A stretch of 11,309 nucleotides of DNA from Candidatus Omnitrophota bacterium. GTDB lineage: Bacteria > Omnitrophota > Koll11 > Duberdicusellales > 4484-171. Numbering within the stretch: position 1 is the stretch's first letter; each line of letters begins with the position of its first letter. The stretch lies in contig JAIPHQ010000012.1 in NCBI GenBank assembly GCA_021735115.1, positions 1 to 11,309 on the forward strand. The letters are read 5' to 3'. Below, piece by piece: positions 5,449-11,309 of this stretch. Under the pieces are notes generated by a model, which was not told the origin of the DNA, did not search any database, and worked only from the letters and a program-made list of their open reading frames with translations. The translations under genes were made by a program, and so were the position numbers.

Positions 5449-7886
5449 TCAAACTTTAATGATTGTCCTTTTTTTAACGCCTTTATGGTAATCGGCCTTT
5501 CTTTTGCCGACTTTATCCGCTCTAAAAACCTGCCTCTAATTATATCTTCTGCTAAAGGATCCTCGAGAAATCTTTGAATAACTCTTTTTAAAGGCCGTGC
5601 CCCATAACTAGGATCAAAACCTTTTTCTATAAAAAATTCTTTGGCGCCAGGACTAAGTTTTACAATAAAACCCTGCTCACAGAGACGCTCATTTACATAA
5701 CTAATTTCAATTTCAACTATTTTTTCTAAAGATTTTTTATCTAACGATCTAAACACAGTAGTTTCATCTAACCGATTTATAAATTCTGGTTTGAAATTCT
5801 TTTTAACCTCTCCTAATAAAGCAGATTTCATTTCTTGGTAATCTATATCTTCATGTTTAGCTACAAAACCCAAAGATCCTTTTTGCCGGATAATATCTGC
5901 ACCCACATTAGAAGTCATAATTAAAATTACATTTCTAAAATCGACTGAACGCCCATAACTATCAGTAAGGCGCCCTTCTTCTAAAATTTGAAGTAAAAGA
6001 TTATATACATCAGGATGAGCTTTTTCTATCTCATCTAGCAAGACTACCGAATATGGCCTACGCCTTACTCTTTCTGTCAACTGCCCCCCTTCTTCATAAC
6101 CTACATAACCTGGAGGAGCTCCCACTAATCTTGATACATTAAATTTCTCCATATATTCACTCATATCTAACTGAATTAAAGCTTCATCATTACCAAACAT
6201 AAACTCTGCTAAAGCCCTGGCTAAAAGGGTCTTTCCTACACCAGTTGGGCCCAAAAAAAGAAAAGAGCCAATAGGACGGCGTGGTTCTTTAACTCCAGCC
6301 CGGGCTCTTCTTACAGCACGAGAAATTGCCTTAATTGCTTCTTGCTGTCCAATAACTTTTTTTGCTAAAGTATCTTCCATCTTAAGCAGTTTCTCTGACT
6401 CTTTCTGTTCTAATCTATAAGTAGGTACCCCCGTTACCTGTGAAACTAATTGAGCAATGTCTTCTGTTTTTACCTCAGGTGAAATTTTATCCCTTTTTTT
6501 GCTCCACTCTTTTCTTCCATTTTCAAGTTCAAAACGAAGCTTCTTTTCTTCATCGCGTAGTTTAGCTGCTTTTTCAAAATCCTGCTGCCTGATAAAAGCT
6601 TCTTTTTCTCTTACTATTTCAGAAATTTTTTCTTCTAAATTCTTTACTCCATCAGGTGCTGTAAGTATTGCCAACCTAGATCGAGCCCCAGCTTCATCAA
6701 TTAAATCAATAGCTTTATCCGGCAAAAATCTTCCTGAGATATAACGGTCTGAAAATTTAGCAGCTGCTTGGAGGGATTCATCGGTAAACTTTACCCGGTG
6801 GTGTGCTTCATATCTATCACGTAGGCCTTTTAAAATTTGTATAGTCTCTGAAACAGTGTTTGGTTCAACAAAAATCATCTGAAAACGTCTCTCTAGGGCT
6901 GCATCTTTTTCAATATGTTTTCGGTATTCATCAAGAGTTGTTGCCCCAATACATTGAATCTCTCCGCGGGATAAAGCTGGTTTTAAAATATTTGATGCAT
7001 CAATTGCACCTTCAGCAGCACCAGCTCCCACTAAAGTATGAAGTTCATCAATAAAAATAATCACATCCTTAGCACGTTTAATTTCCTCCATAACTGCTTT
7101 TATTCTCTCCTCAAATTGGCCTCTATACTTTGTCCCAGCAATCATTAAGGCTAAGTCAAGCACAATTATTCTTTTATCACGTAAAATTTCAGGGACAGCC
7201 CCTTTGACTACATCTTGGGCTAAGCCTTCAACTATTGCTGTTTTACCTACTCCAGCTTCTCCTAACAAAACAGGATTATTTTTAGTCCGGCGCGACAAAA
7301 CTTGAATAACTCTTTCGATTTCAGCAGTTCTCCCAATAACCGGATCAAGTTCACCTTCTCTTTGTAATTTAGTAAGGTCACGTCCAAAAGAATCCAAGGC
7401 CGGTGTTTTTGAAGAATTTCTCTTTGTACGCATATGAGCTGGGTTTGAAGAACCCCCTAAGAGAGCAGAGATTTCATTTCTTGCTTTTTTAATATCTACG
7501 CCTAAAGAAAAAAGAACTTGAGAAGCAATTCCTTCTTCTTCTCTGAGTAATCCTAGTAAGATATGTTCTGTACCAATATAGTTATGCCCAAGACTACGCG
7601 CTTCTTCAGTAGCAAGCTCTAGAGCTTTCTTTGCCCTGGGAGTAAAAGGAATATCTCCTAAAACTGAAGCTGCCGCTCCTGGTGACATTAATTTTTCTAT
7701 TTCAGCCCGCAGGCGCCCTAAGTCCATGCCAATATTTTGTAAAACAGCACAAGCAACACCTTCGCCTTCTCGGATTAAACCCAAAAGTATATGCTCTGTG
7801 CCAATATAATCATGATTAAATCTTCTTGATTCTTCTTTTGCTAAAACCAATACTTTTCTGGCTCGTTCAGTAAATCGATTAAACAT
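5445..7886 (-). CDS. clpC: ATP-dependent Clp protease ATP-binding subunit ClpC
   Basis: ClpC is a HSP100 unfoldase that feeds proteins to ClpP. All domains are present in 813 residues. Two Clp-N repeats come first (about 1-67 and 78-145, each with the YIGTEHILLGL motif). AAA-1 has Walker A GEAGVGKT at 209-216, Walker B VIIFIDE at 275-281 and arginines R333/R334. The middle domain has a UVR-like coiled coil (about 415-462, FEKAAKLRDEEKKL at 437-450). AAA-2 has Walker A GPTGVGKT at 546-553, Walker B VVLLDE at 614-619 and the sensor-2 GAR at 762-764. The LGF tripeptide at 672-674 is the ClpP-binding loop, which argues against ClpB. The UVR motif and doubled N-domain favour ClpC over ClpA. ATG at 7884-7886 follows AGGAGGT closely. 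No ctsR, mcsA or mcsB gene is adjacent, so Firmicute-type control is not indicated. Confidence 0.98.
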   Translation of the reverse strand: MFNRFTERARKVLVLAKEESRRFNHDYIGTEHILLGLIREGEGVACAVLQNIGMDLGRLRAEIEKLMSPGAAASVLGDIPFTPRAKKALELATEEARSLGHNYIGTEHILLGLLREEEGIASQVLFSLGVDIKKARNEISALLGGSSNPAHMRTKRNSSKTPALDSFGRDLTKLQREGELDPVIGRTAEIERVIQVLSRRTKNNPVLLGEAGVGKTAIVEGLAQDVVKGAVPEILRDKRIIVLDLALMIAGTKYRGQFEERIKAVMEEIKRAKDVIIFIDELHTLVGAGAAEGAIDASNILKPALSRGEIQCIGATTLDEYRKHIEKDAALERRFQMIFVEPNTVSETIQILKGLRDRYEAHHRVKFTDESLQAAAKFSDRYISGRFLPDKAIDLIDEAGARSRLAILTAPDGVKNLEEKISEIVREKEAFIRQQDFEKAAKLRDEEKKLRFELENGRKEWSKKRDKISPEVKTEDIAQLVSQVTGVPTYRLEQKESEKLLKMEDTLAKKVIGQQEAIKAISRAVRRARAGVKEPRRPIGSFLFLGPTGVGKTLLARALAEFMFGNDEALIQLDMSEYMEKFNVSRLVGAPPGYVGYEEGGQLTERVRRRPYSVVLLDEIEKAHPDVYNLLLQILEEGRLTDSYGRSVDFRNVILIMTSNVGADIIRQKGSLGFVAKHEDIDYQEMKSALLGEVKKNFKPEFINRLDETTVFRSLDKKSLEKIVEIEISYVNERLCEQGFIVKLSPGAKEFFIEKGFDPSYGARPLKRVIQRFLEDPLAEDIIRGRFLERIKSAKERPITIKALKKGQSLKFE

Positions 7887-7890
7887 CTTA

Positions 7891-7929
7891 CCTCCTCATT
7901 GAAAATGAATATATTTAGGTGTTATTCCT
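7891..7929 (-). repeat. Dispersed repeat element, copy B, forming the clpC leader
   Basis: This 39-bp segment matches 746-784 at 38 of 39 bases; the single difference is G at 7901 against A at 756. It fills nearly the whole 42-nt gap between ilvE and clpC and touches the first base of the ilvE stop codon. On the minus strand it contains AATATATTC, then CATTTTCAATG, then the AGGAGG Shine-Dalgarno sequence of clpC. The palindrome partner arm seen in copy A (829-836) is missing, so this copy is truncated relative to A. Confidence 0.85.
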
Positions 7930-8804
7930 TACAGAGTGTATTTAACTCCATTTTTTTTAGTTAATTTATGAAATTCTTTCATTATCTTTTCGGTAACTTT
8001 ACCTGGTTTACCATTTCCAATCTTTCTTCCATCAACTTTAACTACAGGTACAATTTCTGCAGCAGTTCCAGTTAAAAAAGATTCATCACTAATATATAAT
8101 TCATGTCTACTCAATACATGTTCATGGGCAGGAATTTTAAACTTCTTGGCAATATCTAACACTGTATCTCTAGTAATTCCTCGTAAAGTACCCATGCATT
8201 GAGGCGGAGTATATAATTCTCCCCCTTTTACCACAAAAATATTTTCACCTGTACATTCAGTAACATACCCTAAATGATCCAGCATCAATCCTTCCTGGTG
8301 CCCTGAATTTATTGCTTCAATTTTAGCTAAAACATTATTTAGATAATTTAAAGATTTTATTTGCGGATTTACTGCCTCAAGTAAATTTCTTACTGTAGGG
8401 ACAGTTATTATCTCCATTCCTTCTTTGTAAAGTTTATTAGGAAAAAGCGAAATTTTATCAGCAATAATAACTAAAGTGTGATTGCCCTTGCATTTTCTTG
8501 GATCAAGGCCAAGATCCCCTTCTCCCCGCGACAAAATAATCCTAACATAAGCATCTTTTAATTTATTTGCTTTAATAGTTTTAATTATTGCTTTTTCCAT
8601 TTGTTTTTTAGTAAAGGGAAATTGCAGCATTATTGAATGAGCAGATTCATAAAGACGGTCTAGATGTTCTTTTAGTTTAAAAATTAATTGATCATAGGCC
8701 CGGATCCCTTCAAATACACCATCTCCATACAAATATCCATGATCAAATACAGAAATTTTAGCATCTTTTTTATCTACTAACTTATCATTTAAATATACTT
8801 TCAT
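7929..8804 (-). CDS. ilvE: Branched-chain amino acid aminotransferase (fold-type IV PLP enzyme)
   Basis: This enzyme transfers amino groups between 2-oxoglutarate/glutamate and leucine, isoleucine or valine and their keto acids, the last step of branched-chain amino acid synthesis. The 291-residue length fits. FDHGYLYGDGVFEGIRAY at 20-37 and SRGEGDLGLDPRKC at 92-105 are characteristic of the Methanocaldococcus-like and thermophile BCAT subgroup. K150 in NPQIKSLNYLNN is the expected PLP-binding lysine. ECTGENIF at 183-190 and LRGITRD at 207-213 surround the cofactor phosphate, and SFLTGTAAEIVPV at 242-254 is the closing motif. The start overlaps the lolD stop by 4 nt (ATGA), with AAGGAGG inside the end of lolD. 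D-amino acid or 4-amino-4-deoxychorismate enzymes share the fold, but the motifs favour BCAT. A biosynthetic gene inside this envelope and proteostasis run is not functionally explained. Confidence 0.92.
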   Translation of the reverse strand: MKVYLNDKLVDKKDAKISVFDHGYLYGDGVFEGIRAYDQLIFKLKEHLDRLYESAHSIMLQFPFTKKQMEKAIIKTIKANKLKDAYVRIILSRGEGDLGLDPRKCKGNHTLVIIADKISLFPNKLYKEGMEIITVPTVRNLLEAVNPQIKSLNYLNNVLAKIEAINSGHQEGLMLDHLGYVTECTGENIFVVKGGELYTPPQCMGTLRGITRDTVLDIAKKFKIPAHEHVLSRHELYISDESFLTGTAAEIVPVVKVDGRKIGNGKPGKVTEKIMKEFHKLTKKNGVKYTL

Positions 8805-9475
8805 CTTACCTCCTTTAACCTTCCTGCCTCAATAAACATTATGCGTTTAGCACTTTCTGCTAATTGAACATTGTGAGTTACTAAAATAATAGTTGTTTCA
8901 TCTTCTTCATTAATTTTTTTTAATAAAATCTCTATTTTTTCTTGAGAACCTTGATCTAAATTACCCGTTGGCTCATCACAAAGAAGAAGGTCAGGCTTAT
9001 TCATCAAAGCCCTTGCAATAGCGACTTTTTGTTTTTGCCCCCCACTTAATTGAGAAGGATAAAAGTTACTTCTTTCTTTGAGCTCAAAATATTCTAACAA
9101 TTTATGAGCCCTTTGAAAAGAATATTTTTTCTTAGCCCTAAAACCAGCTAAAGCTATATTCTCCAAAACATTAAGCTCTTCAATCAAATAATAAAATTGA
9201 AAAACAAACCCAATATTTTTGTTACGCCAATTAGCAACATGAGCCTCTCTCTGCTTGTAAATATTTTTATTTTTATATAAAACTTCACCTTTATCCGGAA
9301 CTAAAATTCCTCCTATGCAATGCAAAAGAGTAGATTTACCTGCAGCAGAAGGCCCAAGAATCGATAAAAAATCACCCTTTTCTATCGAAAGGTTTATTGT
9401 TTCAATAGCTTTAACTTCATGATTATGACTTTTATACAATTTAGTTAAATTTTTTACCTCAACCAATTTACTCAT
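8801..9475 (-). CDS. lolD: LolD-like lipoprotein-releasing ABC transporter ATPase
   Basis: This is the cytoplasmic ATPase that works with a LolC/E-type permease to release lipoproteins from the inner membrane. I place the start at ATG 9473-9475, giving 224 residues and beginning MSKLVEVKNLTKLY, the normal N-terminus of the family, with GAGG nine bases upstream. An upstream in-frame ATG at 9580 would add 35 residues, but those lie entirely within the permease gene and match nothing. Walker A is GPSAAGKST at 41-49, the Q-loop is Q93 in VFQFYYLIEELNVLENI, the signature is LSGGQKQKVAIARAL at 143-157, Walker B is LLLCDE at 163-168 and the switch histidine is H201. The MacB/FtsE subfamily is closely related, and the LolD call rests partly on the adjacent permease. 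Confidence 0.93.
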   Translation of the reverse strand: MSKLVEVKNLTKLYKSHNHEVKAIETINLSIEKGDFLSILGPSAAGKSTLLHCIGGILVPDKGEVLYKNKNIYKQREAHVANWRNKNIGFVFQFYYLIEELNVLENIALAGFRAKKKYSFQRAHKLLEYFELKERSNFYPSQLSGGQKQKVAIARALMNKPDLLLCDEPTGNLDQGSQEKIEILLKKINEEDETTIILVTHNVQLAESAKRIMFIEAGRLKEVR

Positions 9476-10622
9476 AACGTAATGCCTCAGTAGGACAAAG
9501 CCGACAAGCTCGCAGTGCAGGCCAAATACTTGATAAAAAAGAAATAGCGGCTGCCACCACTCCAATAATAACAACTTCACCCAAATCTACGGTTACCGGT
9601 AAATATTCACTAAAAAATACTTCTTGAGGTAATTTAATTACAGGATACTTCTCTAGAATATGACAAATTCCTAAACCCAACCCTATTCCTGCTGATGAAC
9701 CAATTATCCCTAGGATTAGGCCCTGCAAAGTAAATATTGATAAAATTCTCCGGCTGGTAAATCCTATCGATTTAAGAACTCCTATGTCCTTTGTTTTCTC
9801 AACTACTTTTACTGTTATGGTTGCAAAAATATTAAAGGAAGCAATTGTGATAATTAAAGCTAAGATTATAAATAAGGCTATTTTCTCTAACCGAAGAGTA
9901 GCAAACAATTCTTGATTTGTATTGGTCCAGGTCGAAACTATTATCTGAGGATTATTTTCTGCTATCTCTTTAGCCAGTTTATCAGCGGCAAAAGGTTTTA
10001 TTATCCGTAACCCGAGAAAAATATGATAGTTTGATGAAATATCTTTGACTCTTTCTAAATCAGCAATTAAATAATAATTATCTACATCATAAAGGCCTGT
10101 TTCAAAATAACCTCTAATTTTTTCTTTTTCTAAAGATAGTTTCTTTTTTAAGGGATAAAATTCAATTGAATCATCTAAATAAAATCTTCGCTGTAAGCCT
10201 TTGCCCACAAAGAAGCCTGAATCCCTGAACTCTTGTTTTATATATTTTGAGAAAAAATGTTCCTGAGAAAACTTATCTAGTTCAAAGCCCCTTACCACCA
10301 AAGGAATAATTGTATCATCAACTTTTGCAAAAACTTGTGTTCTGGCTGATAAAGAAGCTTCTTTAACTTCTTTTTTTTCCTCCATTTCTTTTTGTAAGAC
10401 AAAAAGCTTTTCTTCATCTTCTGAGTCTAAAACGATATGATACTTAAACTTCATTATTCTTTGAATCAATGAACCGTCTATTCCGTTAACAATTGAAATT
10501 GCTACAATTACCGTAGCCACACCTAAAACAATTCCGGCAACCGACATTAATCCGATAAAAGATAGATGACGAGCTTGGCCTCGGAAAAGATAACGAAAGG
10601 CAAGAAAAATTTCTGTTAGCAT
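9468..10622 (-). CDS. LolC/LolE-type lipoprotein-releasing permease
   Basis: This is the inner-membrane permease that, with LolD, extracts outer-membrane-destined lipoproteins and passes them to a periplasmic carrier. The 384 residues follow the family plan. The N-terminal motif EIFLAFRYLFRGQARHLSFI (4-23) leads into the first transmembrane helix (about 24-46). A large periplasmic domain spans roughly 47-245 and includes STWTNTNQELFATLRLEK (230-247). The FtsX-like membrane domain has three helices (about 248-274, 296-322, 347-373), with KDIGVLKSIGFTSRRI (278-293) as the coupling segment. Only one permease gene is visible, so it may form a homodimer, as proposed for single-permease (LolF-type) systems; hence no C or E letter is given. 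The ATG lies inside the end of lysS (7-nt overlap), and its stop overlaps the lolD start. The order lysS, permease, lolD recurs in other diderms. Confidence 0.93.
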   Translation of the reverse strand: MLTEIFLAFRYLFRGQARHLSFIGLMSVAGIVLGVATVIVAISIVNGIDGSLIQRIMKFKYHIVLDSEDEEKLFVLQKEMEEKKEVKEASLSARTQVFAKVDDTIIPLVVRGFELDKFSQEHFFSKYIKQEFRDSGFFVGKGLQRRFYLDDSIEFYPLKKKLSLEKEKIRGYFETGLYDVDNYYLIADLERVKDISSNYHIFLGLRIIKPFAADKLAKEIAENNPQIIVSTWTNTNQELFATLRLEKIALFIILALIITIASFNIFATITVKVVEKTKDIGVLKSIGFTSRRILSIFTLQGLILGIIGSSAGIGLGLGICHILEKYPVIKLPQEVFFSEYLPVTVDLGEVVIIGVVAAAISFLSSIWPALRACRLCPTEALRYE

Positions 10623-11309
10623 TTTTTTTCTTCTTCTTGGTCTTTTGATTTTAGGAGAGGAAACAGGATTACATCCCGAATAGAAGGTTGATTAAGAAGG
10701 ATCATTACTAATCTGTCTATTCCAATACCTAAACCAGTTGCCGGCGGCATACCATATTCAAGACTTTTTATGAAATCTTGATCTAACTTTCCAGTTAAAT
10801 CTTTATCTTCTTGCTGCTTGATAAATCTTTTCTTTTGCTCAACTGGATCGTTTAATTCTGAATAAGCATTAGCAACTTCAATGCCAGCTATAAATAGCTC
10901 AAATCTTTCTACTAGATTCGGATTATCTTGGCTTTGCTTTGCCAACGGTGAAGTCCAGGTAAAGAAATCAGTAATAAAAGCTGGTTTATCTTGCGGATAA
11001 TTCCTCTCAATCAAATCCTCACACAATTTAAGTATTTGAGTTCTTGATAACCCCTCTTTTAATTGAATCTTTTTACTAATTTTTTTAATAACTTCTTCTT
11101 TGTTATCTTCTGGATTAATTCCAAACTCTTTTTTAAAAAGATTAGCTAATGAAATTCTCTGCCAAGGAGGTGTAAAATCTATTTTTTTACCTTGATACTC
11201 AAAAATCAAACCGCCGCAAAACTTCTCAGCTAAATTAGTAAATAAATCTTCACAAACTTTCATCATAAATTGATAATCAAAATAAGCAGCATAAGCCTCC
11301 AGCATAGTA
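10616..11309 (-). CDS. lysS: Lysyl-tRNA synthetase, class II, C-terminal half (5' end outside window)
   Basis: This enzyme charges tRNA-Lys with lysine. The window holds about 230 C-terminal residues of an expected total near 490-500. The reading frame is open to the window edge, and the codon before the first visible Met reads Thr, giving TMLEAY as in the class II LysRS stretch after motif 2, so that Met is internal and not a start. RFELFIAGIEVANAYSELND (about 136-155 counting from that Met) forms the lysine/ATP site. Class II motif 3 is GMPPATGLGIGIDRLVMIL (186-204), and the enzyme ends soon after RDVILFPLL. The tail runs into an acidic/lysine stretch (EEEKKC) encoded by an A-rich tract in which the permease start codon sits. 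Confidence 0.97.
   Translation of the reverse strand, partial: TMLEAYAAYFDYQFMMKVCEDLFTNLAEKFCGGLIFEYQGKKIDFTPPWQRISLANLFKKEFGINPEDNKEEVIKKISKKIQLKEGLSRTQILKLCEDLIERNYPQDKPAFITDFFTWTSPLAKQSQDNPNLVERFELFIAGIEVANAYSELNDPVEQKKRFIKQQEDKDLTGKLDQDFIKSLEYGMPPATGLGIGIDRLVMILLNQPSIRDVILFPLLKSKDQEEEKKC

Noticed and set aside
6457..7054. Two plus-strand open frames opposite clpC
   Set aside because: They are Ser/Phe-rich or Leu/Gln-rich translations antisense to conserved AAA+ and middle-domain codons, with no independent support.
9476..9580. Upstream ATG giving LolD a 35-residue N-terminal extension
   Set aside because: The extra segment lies wholly inside the permease gene and its residues (MKLLLLEWWQ...) have no family counterpart. 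The internal start MSKLVEVKNL gives a normal LolD N-terminus with a GAGG at good spacing.

Overview
The window is an AT-rich stretch in which every supported gene lies on the minus strand, so it reads from high to low coordinates. The gene content indicates a diderm bacterium: it has a lipoprotein-sorting ABC transporter (Lol type) and an Mla/MCE phospholipid transporter, next to ClpC, RadA and a PIN/TRAM protein. ClpC is shared by Firmicutes, Cyanobacteria, Chlamydiae and several uncultured diderm phyla. ClpC combined with a lysS-lolC/E-lolD block and an mlaEFD set recalls Omnitrophota (OP3) or a related PVC-side lineage. That placement is an inference from content and style; no taxonomic search was possible.

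Layout in transcription order: the C-terminal half of lysyl-tRNA synthetase (10616-11309, cut by the window edge); a LolC/E-type permease (9468-10622); the LolD ATPase (8801-9475); a branched-chain aminotransferase close in motif pattern to archaeal BCATs (7929-8804); ClpC (5445-7886); an unrecognised exported beta-rich protein (4579-5448); MlaE, MlaF and MlaD (3818-4576, 3058-3810, 2266-2970); RadA (846-2198); and a membrane-anchored PIN/TRAM protein that runs off the window (1-740). Most junctions overlap or nearly touch: lysS/lolC by 7 nt, lolC/lolD by 8 nt, lolD/ilvE by 4 nt, clpC/hypothetical by 4 nt, hypothetical/mlaE with a 2-nt gap, mlaE/mlaF with a 7-nt gap. This suggests one long or a few consecutive operons. 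There is no gene-free stretch above 300 bases.

Functionally the genes fall into envelope lipid and lipoprotein traffic (lolC/E, lolD, the exported protein, mlaE, mlaF, mlaD), protein quality control (clpC), DNA recombination and repair (radA), and translation or amino-acid metabolism (lysS, ilvE). The exported protein sits directly upstream of mlaE, where a periplasmic or membrane partner of the Mla transporter would be plausible.

The least expected feature is non-coding. Only four junctions have gaps longer than 10 nt, and all four are built largely of repeats. Three carry pieces of one dispersed element: a 39-bp block present twice at 38/39 identity, and a third copy that looks internally deleted. 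At each of the three the element ends at the Shine-Dalgarno sequence of the next gene. The other repeats are a 14-bp tandem array before mlaD and an array of 8-bp and 15-bp units before radA, which has no visible Shine-Dalgarno sequence.
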